This document shows positions 1 to 13,260 of a stretch of 64,000 nucleotides of DNA, in pieces (positions within the stretch are counted from its first letter, which is position 1; the number at the start of each line of letters is the position of its first letter). Both the position numbers and the translations under genes were made by a program. The notes under the pieces were generated by a model. That model saw only the letters and a program-made list of their open reading frames with translations, searched no databases and was not told where the DNA came from. The stretch spans positions 30,311,001 to 30,375,000 of the forward strand of contig OY747705.1 in NCBI GenBank assembly GCA_963556495.2, written 5' to 3'. This DNA is from Valencia hispanica (taxonomy: Eukaryota; Chordata; Actinopteri; Cyprinodontiformes; Valenciidae).

Positions 1-3000
1 CGTGTTTGAACACCTAAAGACACAAACAGACACACCTGCAAACACACATGCATGCACGAACGCATAAAGACTTCAACTCAAATGCACTTTCCTCCCCTCT
101 CTTCTACAGGCACACAAAAAATTCACAACACCACAGAGAGGCTTTGCTGAGCTCCCTCTTCAATGTCCAACCTCACTGTTGCGCAGGGCTCATGAAATCA
201 GGCTGTCATGCCTCCGCTTGACAAGTATCCTTGACAAAGCAAATCCCAATCTATATGCAGCTTGGCAGACGGGGACCTTGTGAAATGCTAATGCCAGGGA
301 CACTTTAGAGGTTGTTGCCCTCTGTGGTTATTTTTTTATTTTTTTCCCCACTGCCTCTCTCCCCCTGGTCTTCCTGTTTTAAAAGCAGTACTGGAGTGAG
401 CCAGCTGGGGGCGGTGTCTGCACTTGCTCCATCAATCACTCTTTTCCTCTCTCTGCCTTCTCTTCTTGATATTCATTAAAGCGCCTCGGAATAATAAGTC
501 CCTAAGAAACTGGGAACATGTGATGAAGTCGTAGTTAATAATGTATACACCTCCCCTCCCACCCCTCTATCTTTCCCCTTTTTCCTTCTTTCTCCCTCGC
601 TTCTCTTCCATAACCCTCTCCCCATTCACCCCTCTTCTACAACCATGTGCTTCACCACACTCAATGCACTGTGCCCTTGTGGGAAATAGGGCTAAACATG
701 CATTAACATATTTATTCCTTAAGGCCCCATTTCAGAAAGAAAAAAAGTGACAATATGGAAGATGTTTGAAAGCCTTGAGAATAACTTCATGCACCTATTA
801 ATGCTGATCTTAAATTGTCAGTCCTAATGTGTTGATGAGCCCCCAAGTATCCAGCAGGAATTAGAATGTGGTTTTTCACGCTGAGGGGTTCACACAAAAA
901 CACTCCTGCTGTTGCTAGGTCTATCTTAGTGTCTGTGGAGGGAGATTTATGTTGGTTCTGTGATTTGCCAGAGAGAGCCCTCTCTCTGTGATGCTCTCCA
1001 TGACGTAGAGAGGGGCTGCCATTCCCTTCTCAGTTCAGAGTCTTTTGGAGATTGCATCTAAGCACAGACTTCAAATGAAGCAAACGAACACCACCAGAAA
1101 ATCTGTTTAAGCCATCAAGGCACTCTTTCTTCTTCTTCGTCTTCTCTTTTTTGTAGAAACCTGTAGCCTCATATTTCCAGATATCACAGATAATCAGCAT
1201 TCAGGCCATGTGGTTAGCAGAGGCAGACCCCGGGATTGTCCTATCTGATTCAAAATCCATTCATATTTTTTCGTTGATCTCACCCTGAATTCATTCGCTC
1301 TGTGGTCACATAAAGAAAGGTTTTTGTATTCCACGGCCTTAGGGGAGACACACTTTCAACGGCCCAAATGGTGAACAATGGGAACGTCATTGTTCTGCTT
1401 CGGCAGCTCAATTATTGAAGTGCAGGAATCAATGGCACAGCTCTCAAGTATTTTTATAAGAAGCTGAGTAATGAATGGTGCTCATGACACTGTCACAGGA
1501 AATGGAGGATAATACTGTGTACACTGTGGAAAAAGCAGGCTCAGGAGAATCCAAATCGATTTAATTCAATTTGGGTCAGCCTGTCTTACTTCAAGTTTTT
1601 TTTTTTCACTTTAGGCAAAAAAAAAGACTATCTGGAAAAAGTTGTTTTTAGTCTCCTGCCTGCTTCCTGTTTTTTTTTTTTTACATTTTCTTCCTGTATT
1701 TGTCCTGCTAAGAAAAATACATAAAATCTTGGCATAGAATATTTCCGAAATTGACTGTATCCTTCATGCTTCTTTCACATTCTCCCTCTGTCGTTCTTTC
1801 TCTCTCTCTCTCATAAGCTCCAGATGCAAATGTGACTGTGTATCTTCCCTATAAATAGCAGTCGCCAGAGGGTTTCTTCCAGGAGTCAACCACACTTTCT
1901 CCAACGTACCAAAATAACCAGGGGAGGGGGGGGGGGGGCAATTGGAGAGCAACACTGAGGCAATTCAGCCATTCTCACACTTGGCAAGAATACTCTATCA
2001 GCATAGAAATAAGACATGAAGTGAAAAAAAAAAGTTTTGAGTGATTCGTCAGCACCATGTGGAGCAGCATCCTGATTGGGCACCTGCTTGACAGTGCTCG
2101 ACAGAGATTGGTTCTGGCAACATGCCCCATATTGGTGCGTATTTCTCTCTTGTGGTTGGAGATTTGAGTTTAATGAATTTCACAACCGTCCATTGTATTA
2201 ATAATAAGTTTACAATTAACCTTTAAATACCAGTTGGGTATTTAAACGTCAAGGCTAGCAGCATTATTGACTATCAAATGAGGATGTGTAATAGCTTAAA
2301 AAAAAGGCAAAATAAAATAAGAACAGCTACAATTGCATTTTTTCTTTCGTCATTGTAATTCTATTTTTAAAATCTATCCAACAGATATTTTTTTAAATCA
2401 AACTATGATTTTATTCTTTGACATGTTCCTCGTTTCAAAGAATATCTGTCATACATTCACTGCAACTTACTAAATTTCAGCTGATTTTCAGGCATACAAA
2501 GTCTGACTGTTAATGTTGCTGTTGAAGTGCCTTCACAGCTGAATACATAATGCAAAGGTGTTATGATTAATAGAGTGAACGTGAATCACCAACTGCGACT
2601 ATTTCGCAGTGATAAAGATGAAACTGTAGATGATTTATTTCCTTAAGTGATTTATCATTTAAAATGGTTCAAATAAAAGTAACACAACCAAATAAGCTAA
2701 AATCATAAAAGTAGGAGGAAACCTAAACTATTTTTATTTTAAATAATTAGGTTGATTGTAGCAAATTTAAAAACAAAAAGAAGCTAAGAGCCTTCTTAGA
2801 AGAATAAATTACTGTTTGTGTTTTTTTGCAACACCTAAATAAATGTATTTATTGTTCTTGAGAACTGAATAAATCACTGAATGAATTTTTATGAAATAAC
2901 ATTTAACACAAATTATTATTTAAACAAATTATGGTTTTCCAAGTTTTGTTACTAACATTTACAAAGTAAAACCAATCCAAAATTATACTGCAATCATACC

Positions 3001-4690
3001 TCTATTTTAAATGTATTAATTAAATTCCTATATTTTTATACTAAAACACATCCAAATGAAAAAAAATCTGTTTTTCAATAAAAAACTATTTGGCTCACGG
3101 CTGCTTTGTTTTTCTGCCTTCTTCAGAAATTCCAGCTTATTATTGCATTGTCAAGACTTCAAACAAGCCCAGATGCTGTCAAATGCACTGTCATTTAGCA
3201 CAATTGTGCAAAATAATTAAACTTGTAATCTCCGATTAGCGTTGAAAAATTTAATTCAGTTGCTTTGAAGCACAATTTCAAAAAGGATTTGCTTTTTGCT
3301 TGGAAGGAGCTGAAGAACAATGCAGATTTTTTTTGTTTTAAATTTAAAAAAAAGTAAGATTTGGATGAAAAATGACAGAAACCTTTGTGCTCAACCTTCT
3401 GTTGTCACACACACACCATGCAGGATCACATCTGCACACACGGTCCCCTGCCTCTCTGTCCTCATTAGGAAGCCTGCAATGTCTCACAGCTGATTGTGGG
3501 GACTCCACGATGATCCTGATGAAGTCTTTATTTTCCATCCCAGCTCACTAATCAATTTCATATTCTCAGCTTCCCACATACAGCACAACCCCCCAACCTT
3601 GTCTTTCCTCCACCACTTATTTCAATCTCTATTTCTGAAAGCCTAACACTGAACCATAAGTGAGACAAACAAGCATGGAAATCTTTTCAATAAAGAGCGC
3701 AACCGTGTATCTGTGTTGCTAACACGGTGATAGCAGGAAGCTAAAGAAAATAATAATAATAATATAAACATCCAAGGATTTAGTATTCACTTTACTTGAA
3801 ACTGAAAGAACCTGCCCTTTGAAGCAAAACACATTTTACCTATAATAAATATTCCTCCAATTCTACAGATTGGGGTTATTCATACATTCAAATCTGTTGT
3901 ACAGTAGAGTGATAGAAGAAATGATGTAGAATCAGTTACTCAGCATACAACTGGGTGAATGAGGATGAAAAAGTATAAAAAAATCAAATGTACACAAAGC
4001 CATTTTGCATGTGTCACCAGAGTGCAGGCATGCACAACCTTAAACACGAGCTGTACAGTGTAGCCCCAATAAACGACGGCCCCTTGTTACTTTAATGTAT
4101 TCACTTAAACCAACCTGAATTGCATTCCCTGTGAATGATATCACTGCTGATGAAAATGCATGAATACTCATTCACATGCCCAACCTCTCAGAGGTGGCTA
4201 CGGCTCGCTCCCCGAAGAGACTTTACTGTTGAATTGTTTAAAACCGCTCACTCTCTCTCCCCCGTTGCCTGTTTCCCACAACATGACTCGGGCGTGAGAC
4301 CCCGTGTCGCGAAGGAGTCAAGCTGCTTGAGCCCTGAGACAACGGCCTCTAATCCACTGGTGGTTTTTCAAAGCAAGATGAGGGGGCAATGGAGTGCAAG
4401 GCAAGTGCAGATTTTAGTGGAGCAGCTAAGCTATGGTAAAATATTTGGCCCCGGCAGAGCAAGGATTTCGCCTCTGAAACTACACGCTCCAATCCACACG
4501 GTGCCATCTTTTTTGGGAGGATGTGAATATATGGATGACACTGAAAATTGCACAATTGGGTTTGAGCTCATTTTTTAAGAATGCAATGAAATTGTATACA
4601 ATGGGGGGAGAAATGGACACTAACTAAACTAAAATCATTGAGGGGTTAAAATAAAATTTAGCTTGAAATTATCCAGAAAATAAAGACAAA
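1..4690. other. unique AT-rich DNA, no gene seen
   Basis: No ORF here has protein-like composition or recognisable domains, and I see no transposon ends. It holds polypyrimidine tracts near 1128-1145 and 1780-1813, a G run near 1924-1938, and a long AT-rich stretch from about 2160 to 3350. The block at 3110-3270 has several TAATTA/ATTA-type cores and balanced composition and could be a conserved non-coding element, but that is inference only. Confidence 0.5.
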
Positions 4691-4823
4691 ATAAAAATAG
4701 CTCAACTGTAGAGTACAGTTAGGTCCAAAAAAACTGATACTCTTGGCAGATTTAGTTGCAAAATAATTTTTCTTCAACCAAGAAGTTTGTTTGTGATAGG
4801 AAATAAGACACAAAATGTGAGAT

Positions 4824-4928
<105 letters not shown>

Positions 4929-6190
4929 TATGACATACATATGTGTTTTTTATTTATATTTTATCAAAGAATGGCATATCAAAAAATTTCCTGTACTATT
5001 CTCAATAATCAGTGGAAAATGTTTTAATGGCATTACATCAATAAGACACTATTTATAATAGCTGAGCAGCTTTTTGTACATTTCCATTTGTATTTTGATG
5101 ATTTATCTTTAGTGATGTGCTCCTCCTAGCCATTGCCTTAATCTTTAGCCCCATAATCTTTAGCCCCCCTCCGCAGATTCTCTGTTAGATTCAAGTCATG
5201 ACTTTGTCTCGGCTACTCTATAATAGAAATATTGCTTCCAATCATAAGTTTTATGTCAGGGGAATTGAAATATTACATTTAAACCTAAATCTACCAGGGA
5301 TTAACTGTACTTTAAAACTATGAGTCCTGTAATCACATCAGAAACACATAGAATAGTAGTTTTAATGTCTGTGTGCCTTTTGTCTTTCACTTCTGCAAGG
5401 AAACTAACCTAAAGTGATATCTAAATTCGTACTGCCTGCCATTTGCAGCCCTCTGAAGCTCCATTAGTTGGCTTGGTGAGCTCCAGCTCTGATACCTCAC
5501 GGGACAACAAATAACAGCTCTGCTGAAGGCTCTTTGAGAGTGACCGATCATACATTTGTGGGAAAAAGCCCGCAGCTTAGAAAGGAAGAAAGAATTCCTC
5601 TGTGATTGTCTGCATTCACTAAAACTGAAGGCTTATTCTTACCTTCTAGTCTTCCGCGTCATATTTGCAAGTGATGAAAATGAGATTGCAAACTCCAAGG
5701 GATGTTTCTGTTGCAGAGATGTTGAGATATGTATCTCTGTGGGTCTATTTGCTTTTTTCACCCTTTTTTCTTCAGTGGCAGAATTATTAACAGGAATCCA
5801 ACATTTAGTGCTTCAGTAACCCCAGTGATTAGGACCTGCTGACAGTTGAAGGTAAAGTTTATTGTTACTTGGGGATCCAGGCTGTGCCGCCATATTAAAA
5901 ATGGGCCGTGCATGCAGAGCCGGCCGTGAAAGCAGACGCAGGGAACGAGGAGAGATCAAAGGGCTGCCCCGGCGAGTTTCTTCTCACTACAGAAATACTG
6001 TTCAGATGGAGGAATGTGTGTTTCTATGAGTGTGTGGTGTTAGAGACACAAAGACGGAAAGATGGTGGATACTTTGAAAATACAAAATTAGATAGAGTGA
6101 CCTAAGTTTAGATTGCAGCAAAACCTAAACATAAAAGAAATATATAATTTGCAATATTTATTTTTCTTATGAAAAGCAACTATTCAAAGC
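4929..6190. other. AT-rich DNA with possible decayed DNA-transposon sequence
   Basis: The stretch at about 5100-5260 (AGATTC, TTCAAGTCATGAC, GGCTACTC) loosely resembles the antisense transposase region of teleost Tc1-like elements. It is too diverged to delimit. Nothing else is recognised. Confidence 0.25.
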
Positions 6191-6390
6191 AATGTCCACT
6201 GTCACCAGATGCTTGCTCTGGAGGAGGAATTGCTGCAAAGTCTACAACTTGATGTAATCAGCTGGGCTTCCTCACATAGATAACTATTTACCAATTGCCA
6301 GTATAAACTGAATTTGAGAGTATAGTACAACGTACAACAACTGGGATTGAATTGAAATGTACATAACTGAATTTTATATTTTTTCATGAT
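6190..6390 (+). repeat. LINE 3'-end relic
   Basis: The segment AATTGCTGCAAAGT, then a TGTAATCAGCTGGG-like block and an AACTGGGATTGAATTGAA tail, looks like the 3' untranslated end of a teleost LINE. A second diverged copy of the same block (ATTGCTGCAAAGTCAATGAC) occurs at about 15,940-16,008. Family assignment is from memory of common fish repeats and is tentative. Confidence 0.4.
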
Positions 6391-9181
6391 TGGATATCAT
6401 TTAACTTATATTTGTTTCTTTATAATTTGGAAGTTTTTACTAGCAAATGCCTTTAGAATACTCTTTGTTCTAAATTGGTATTATAGAAAAAAATAACGTT
6501 TAGATATCCTTGAAAAGAAACTTTAAATAGGCTAAATCTTACAGTACATAATACTCTAAATGTAAAATAGATTAATGTTTACATTCTATAAACTCGACAA
6601 AACTAAATCTATACATGTTTCACATCAGACAAACTTTAAAAAATAAGCTATTTGAGGACACAGACTGCATTGTAATACACCAGCAATTTAACTTGTACAA
6701 AACTAATGCATTGCATTCCTTTTTTTTTAAATTTGACATTTGTGCTCTTTGTCCAATCAGATGCTCAGGTTTACAGATAAAAATGCCTCTCTACCTGCAG
6801 GCAGCCCAAGGCATGTGATTAGTAGAAAAAATTTTGATGCCCGTACGCGCACTTTAGAACTATCAAGAGCAGCAAAAACTGAGAAGTCATCAGTTTTTCT
6901 CCAAATTTCAACATGCTCTTCATTCAAATGCTGCAGAGACAGTGAGGGGAAGAGAAGCAGAGGGCCTGTAGGATTAGGCCTTTAGGTGTCACTGTACTTT
7001 CAAGAATCTGTCTTGCCCCCACAAACACTCAAATACACACTCACACAGCCATAGACAGCTCTCTCTACTAAAATGGTGTCACGTCGGGGCATCTATTGTT
7101 CAAGAACGCTGGGTTTGGCTCTTACTCGGTTGTGGCGACATAGAGAGGGCCGGCATGCTGCATTGAAGTCGCCGTCCTCCAGAGATGGATGATTAATGGG
7201 TGAAGCCACAACACCAGAGCTGCTCACAAAATCAAATTCTTCATCGAGATGTCAATGCTGAGCTCTTTAACTTTGACTTGCATCAAGTGTTTCTGGCCCA
7301 CATGGAAACCTAATTCAACTCAAACTAGAGTCTCACCCTAAAAGAAAATCCAAGTACAATCGTACGACACTGCAAGCAAGAGTGCAAGTAGAACTGTGAC
7401 AAATCATACTAATGCTTACCTTTAATATACTTTCTAATTCTGTTCTTGCAGAGTAAAATTCCTCTTTGAAAATCTGGTAGAAGCAGGATTTGTTTTGTTT
7501 TTATTTTATTAGAGGCTCAGCATTACACATTCAAGACTGTAAGAACACAGTTGTGCCATAAATACATCCATATGCTCTCTGTTTGTGGCTACCCATATTC
7601 CTATTCAAGGAAAAACATGCGGTTTCATGCTGTAAGACTTTCGATTGAAAAAATAACCTTTGTAGATTAGAAGATTCGAAACATTTTTACCCCCCCCCTC
7701 CACCACCACTCACCCCTCTCCTACATCCTTTCTCTATGCTCCATCTCCCTCTCTATTTTTCTTTTTCTCTCTCTCTCTCGCTTTCTCCCTCACCCCAGTG
7801 TGATTTTGATGCTGCTTCACCACAGTCAGAGATCTCGCCATCTAAGCTGCCTTCAAATCTAATCAGCCTTTGCCTTGTTACTCTGGTGGTATTCGGGTCT
7901 TTTTTTTTCTTTTTCCAAACAAATAAATAAATACACAACAAGCGTAATCATGGGACGACAAGCGCTGCTCCGATGGCTGCAAACACCAGCCATAAACACA
8001 TGCTCATAAACACAACACAGGTTGTTTTGAGTCACTGATAGAGGGGGAGGGTGATGGCGTCTCTCCAATACAAATGCAAGGCTTTATTTGTTAAGGTGGC
8101 TCATGTGGAGGGAAATGTCACCTAAGGACGGCGCTCTTGTCACCTTGTTAAGAGTTAGGATGAACCACTTGTCTGCCAAGCAGAATGTGAAAGTTAAGAA
8201 TGCCTCACCAGAAGGCTAAAAATATTTTTTCAGAGGTTAACATTCGGGGCAATGATGGGCATGTGCTGTCAGACATGCTTGATAAACAAATCTCTACACT
8301 TGCTGTGCTGTCTGCAGCTGGATATTCTCAAAATGTAAATTTCAGGAAAAAATAATAAAAACATCTCCGCCTTGCCTGCTTTACTTTTTACCCACCAAAC
8401 GTGATTTTTTTTCATGCATCAACACTGAAATGTTTTCTTTATCACAGGAGAAGTGAATGTAGTTTTTTGGGGGGACAAACAGCTCTGCCTGCTGAGCTGA
8501 AACGAACATTCCTGACAAGATTTGGTTGAGGAGAGGATACCGTACTGTTTTGTTGCTGTTCTCGGGATTCAGCTATAACCTTATAAAAAACATTTTGCAA
8601 AGATGGAAAAGGCAGAAAGCAGAAACAGGCATCTTTTCGCTTTTAGTTCCTCTCTTTGCAAACTTTTCTTTCCTTTCCCACAGTTTTTGTCTCCCCCAGC
8701 ACCACCTCCTGTTGGAAATTACCTTTAAGACAAAGAGGCTATGTGTTGCGACATGGCATGCTTACTGTACCCCGTGCCTGTTGGGATTTTCAGAGCACAA
8801 CCTTCCAGGCATGGCTGCACAGGTAATTAAAACTCTTCTGGATTCTTTCTACATTTCTGCTGGCAGGAATGTTCGGGGCAAGACTTAGCGAGACAAAGGT
8901 AGCTTAGCACATTTTTTCCCAAATCAACATGTGTGGAAACAAGAATAGGAAAAAAAATGAGTGAGACTGGAATATAAATGTTCAACAGCGCTAATGTAAG
9001 CGCGAGCAGAGCGTGTTTGAGCAGAGATAGGCAGGAGCCTGTATAGGAGGCTTTGTGACCTATATTGAGGTAAGAAGAAGTGATAAACACAAGAAAGAAG
9101 GGGAGAAAGAGGAAATGGGTTTGAGACCCAAAAAAGGCAAAGAAAGGAGTTCAGAAAAAGGAGATAGATGAGAATTGCCAG

Positions 9182-9182
<1 letters not shown>
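6391..9182. other. unique DNA, no gene seen
   Basis: No coding exon is supported. It contains polypyrimidine/polypurine tracts near 7690-7795 and mixed-composition blocks (for example 7080-7290). ORFs up to 120 codons occur but lack protein-like features. Confidence 0.45.

Positions 9183-9280
<98 letters not shown>
9183..9280 (+). repeat. (GAAA)n microsatellite
   Basis: About 24 nearly perfect GAAA units. A tract of the same motif in the opposite orientation lies at 15,415-15,534. The Lys/Glu/Arg and Phe/Leu/Ser repeat ORFs across it are artefacts. Confidence 0.97.
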
Positions 9281-11034
9281 GGCAGGTGTCTTGACAGTGG
9301 CATGCCAGATGACCTTGGGCATGTCACTGTGCCATCTGTTTCCTCTGTCTGGCCTGTCAACATACCTCCAACTTCAGTTTAAACATGACATTCCAGCTTC
9401 CTTGCATACTGACGGATAGCCTTCGTCACCCCGATAGAGAGCCCCCAGAAAGCGAGCGATAACGGGAGAATTCAGGGAGGCATCATGAAAGAGAAGAAGA
9501 GGAGGCAGAGCTAGTGTGGGCAAGTAAAAGGGAGTGACCTTTCCTTCCACCAGCCTGTTTTTATGAGCTGATATTGTTATCAATGTATTACTCCCCGGAT
9601 GGCCACTAGAGCTACAATAACGCCATTGAGCTGACAGTCCATCATCATCGGACAAAGAGGGGCGCTAACGCTGACATCCTGTGGGGCACTGGGTTGCATC
9701 TGATTGCGCTCATAAATGAGCGCAGCCCTCGTAAAATCATGTGGTAACTGCTTAGTAGAGCACAGGGTGAATGCTTTTGTTATCAGCAGCTCAAGTGACA
9801 TGCAGGGCCGCCTGCTTGCACCGGTGCCCGGCTCGCGCTTTGAAATGTGTTATTGCAACTGGGACAAGTGGAGGAAGATAAAAGTTGTCTAATAATTTAT
9901 TTCTCTTTCTTTGAAGTGTTAATTATTTTAAAGACTTTTTTTTCCAGGAGCTGGAAGAATTTGGTCCACTTTTTTTATATTTTTACTGCTCTTATTAAGC
10001 TAATGTTTTTTTTATTGTGTCTGCTGAAGAGACAGGATTTGGTTGGGCTTCTAGCCTTGCTGGGCAGCAGGTGTCTAAGACAGTGAACAACATATCACCA
10101 CTTAAGTCTGGAACTTAAATCTTATGAACAATCTTTATTATATTTATTCAGGGCAGAAGCAAAAGGGTAAATCATTTGTAAAAGAGGTTAATGTTGCCCC
10201 ATTAATATATGTCTAGTTGTCATGGAGATGTTTTCAACCAACGTTTCCCATTATTTAGACAGAAGTCAGTGTCGTCTATTTTGTCTTTCCTAAAAAAAAA
10301 ATTGCTCATTGAGAAGTGGTTTTACTTCTTGTTTTTGTACCCCGAATGATTACACAGCAGTGGATAGTGATGGATAGTTTCTGCAAGGATTTAGAAGCTA
10401 AACTGAAAGCACATAAGATAAAGAAAATATCTCCTTTGTGTGTCAAGGCAAAATCAGGTAAACAACTCATTCAGCTGTGAGCTAGCTAAAACATTCTTAT
10501 CCTCAAAGTATTTATTTCCAGTTGCTCAGAAAACTATATTTGCTCATTTTCTTTTTTTCCCTTTTCAGGCAAGGTGATATTCTGACATTTCTAAAACAAC
10601 TTAACAGAAAGCATGTGGGACTGTGCCAATAACTAGAAAATAATGACATCTGTGATGAAACTCCCAATCCTTTCTGAATGAAATAATTACATTTCAAGTC
10701 GCAGACCAAGAAATAGAGTCTCTGGTTCGAATTTCCCTCATGTGACCTTGCGCCCCGCAAAACTACAGAATACTTTCCATGCAGTCCTGACACTCTGGGG
10801 ATTAGGGAAGGTAATTCTACAAAGAGCAGGCCCTGCGCTCTCCTCCTCATCCTTCACTGACTGATATGTAGGGGAAGTGGGACCCTGACCTACTACTGAC
10901 TGGCGGAAATTGCTCTGACCTCCTAGCGATTTTGGGAGGAAGCCAGCCCTGGGACATAGGTGCACTGGTGCTGTTGCAGCCTCTTCTGACCCTGAGGACT
11001 TTTGGCTTGCCTACCCCTTTGGCCATTTACGCAC
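9281..11034. other. unique DNA; possible conserved non-coding block at 9540-9800
   Basis: No transposon or exon is recognised. The part at 9540-9800 is of balanced composition, free of repeats and AT runs, and has short motifs such as GATTGCGC, CATAAATGAG and TGTTATCAG. It could be a conserved regulatory element, but only alignment to other fish could show this. Confidence 0.3.
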
Positions 11035-11158
11035 GCGCACACACACACACACACGCACACACACACACACACGCACACACACACACACCCACACGCACAC
11101 ACACCCACACGCACACACACACACACACACACGCACGGGCACGCACGCACGCACACAC

Positions 11159-11191
<33 letters not shown>

Positions 11192-11192
11192 G
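11035..11192. repeat. (CA)n microsatellite with CG interruptions
   Basis: About 158 bp of CA dinucleotides with regular CACACG, CCCACA and GGCACG interruptions, so it is a compound and partly degenerate repeat. The His/Thr and Cys/Val ORFs across it are artefacts. Confidence 0.97.
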
Positions 11193-12954
11193 CTCCTGCT
11201 GGATGGATTGAGTTACCTCTTAGAGGCAATGGCTGCCTCTGTTTTGCATCCTCTCCACTATTTTCATCCCGGGAGCTGAGGAGTGCCCCAGTCATTAACA
11301 CTAGTAGCCCGCATGTAACGGCAGCTAAAAGGTCTGCATTCACAAGGGACATCCTGGAAGCCAGATGTGCTTGTGTGGTGAGAATATGTGCACGCAAAGA
11401 ACCTGGAATCAAAAGTATCCAGGAGCAATGGATCAAGCCCTACGTGTGTGCGCCTGAGCCCCTAGGGTCTAAGCGGTGCACAGGTCACCAAAGGCAAAGG
11501 TTGGTTGGGAAGGGGGTCACCCATATGCAGACACAGTTAGTAAAAATAAAGCCATTATTGTTTAATACAATAGGTAATTGATCTTAAAATTAATATTTTA
11601 TAACCAGATATTTGAAAATGCATAAAGATTATTTAAATACACAGATTGTATTTCGACTCTGGGGGGATGTATCCAAATTAAACACTATAATAAGTCACTT
11701 TTGCAATCTTGTCACCAACTAAAAAACCCACCAAAAATGACTTTATTGAATTTATGTGGATATGTGGGCTTATTTTTTTCAGTGCTGACAGAGTGTCACT
11801 GAGTTTTTTACATATTTAAAAACCCCAGCAAATAACACCCAAACATTGATATGATAGTACAAATAGTATACTGTATATAACCTAATATGTGTAGATTTAT
11901 AAATAAACTGGTCTAACCTTACCACGAATGACAAGTAATGTGAGCAACACTGCTCATCTTGGTACAACAGTGTAATGCTGCATTGATGTGCTTGCTACTT
12001 TGACACTTGCCTCCTACCTATACATTTTGGAAGACCAATTACATGTTGCGCATGGCAACAGCATTACCCTACAGTAGCACCTCCAATGGCCTCCACCCCT
12101 TTCCAGTAAGACACCACTGGGCTTAGGAAAGTCTTAAAGAATACAAGAAACAGTCTGAAGTTTTCACCCAGCTTCCAAAATCCCACAATACCAATCTGAT
12201 GTCATCTGTGGGAAGACACCAAGTATCCCCAGATAACAATTCAGAGGAAGCAAAGAATCTATTGCTAACATCACAGTACAAGACACTGCTGGATGTTCTC
12301 TGTCCATACAATGCTGTGTTAATAAGGCTTGAACTTAAAGCCACAAACTTTAAGGTGTTTTGGGGTGCTTTTATATGACAGAGTATCATAAAGTAGTCCA
12401 TAGTTGGAAGGAAGAAGACACATGGTTTTAAAACAAGAATCTGAAAAGTGTGGCATGCGTTTGTATTTTTTGGAGCGCATAAGTGACTCATAAATATTAT
12501 TTATGTATTTAAACCATTCCATTGTAGATCTGGCATCTGTTTATGCTGCCATGGAATCGTCCAAGAACATCAGAACTTTAACAAATAGAAATTTGTTTAT
12601 ACTATGTCTGCCACTGATGGTGTTGTGGTACTCAGGACTGGTATTGAGACAAGGGCTGGTCCATATAGAAAAAGATCATATTGATTAAAGAAAAGTCATA
12701 TTAATCTGTATCGATAATTATTGATAACTTTAAAAAAATGTAGAAAATATATTTTAAGTGCAGCCCTGGCCTTTTTGCGCAATTCTTTAAATAACCAAAT
12801 TTTAAAAAGCACACAAATACTACATTCAATAAACCCTTTATTTAAACATTGTTTTCTTAAATATATTTTTTTCTTTCATGAAAGTTTGTAAGAAACAAAA
12901 TAAATCAGCAGGAAATACTGGCAAACAACTAATAAAAAATATTTTAATTATGTT
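11193..12954. other. unique AT-rich DNA, no gene seen
   Basis: No coding sequence is supported. A short TATCGATAATTATTGATA-like palindrome at about 12,708-12,725 resembles a piece of a common teleost non-autonomous DNA element, followed by strongly AT-rich sequence to 12,954. Confidence 0.3.
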
Positions 12955-13260
12955 ATTAATTTAAAGTAAATGCTCCTGTTGAAAAAAGGAATCTCCACAG
13001 CAGGATGCTGCCACCACCGTGTTTCACAGTGGGGGTGGTGTGCTCAAGTTGACAGGCAATGTTAGATTTTCTTGACACAATGTTTTGCATGTGTGCAAAA
13101 AAACTTTTTTGCTCATCTGGCCAGAGCATTTTCTTCAAAGTCTACAGAGGCAATTTTTGAAAACTGCTCTCCACAGATGTTCTCCATCAAGTCTGACTGT
13201 CCACAAAGACTTGCAGCTGTAATTGCAGGACAAAGTGGTTCTACAAAGGAATGACAAAGT
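12955..13260. pseudogene. Tc1-like transposase relic, rearranged
   Basis: On the minus strand 12,990-13,140 translates to a diverged Tc1-like transposase stretch. It includes MLWPDEQK (family form LWSDE, around the first catalytic Asp) and PTVKHGGGSILLW (family motif HGGGSIM-W, between the catalytic acidic residues). The adjoining 13,155-13,255 reads the other way: CTTGCAGCTGTAATTGCAGG followed by TGGTTCTACAAAG matches the 3' coding end of the same family on the plus strand. The two parts of one element are therefore in opposite orientation. No intact frame or terminal repeats remain. Assignment to Tc1/mariner is good; the exact family is uncertain. Confidence 0.7.

Noticed and set aside
4135..4578. 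147-codon plus-strand ORF
   Set aside because: It has no domain, no splice context and mixed composition; an overlapping minus-strand ORF also exists. Length alone is not sufficient in a 64-kb vertebrate window.
8526..8888. 120-codon plus-strand ORF
   Set aside because: No recognisable domain, signal or repeat; likely chance.
8924..9419. 132-codon Phe-Leu-Ser and 83-codon Lys-Glu-Arg ORFs
   Set aside because: They are frame artefacts of the (GAAA)n tract, open on both strands.
10722..10740. Pol III B-box-like GGTTCGAATTT, possible tRNA or SINE
   Set aside because: No A box lies 30-60 bp upstream and no cloverleaf or SINE tail is seen.
10923..11436. Cys/Val and His/Thr repeat ORFs up to 141 codons
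   Set aside because: They are read through the (CA)n tract and flanks, with no domain in the unique parts.
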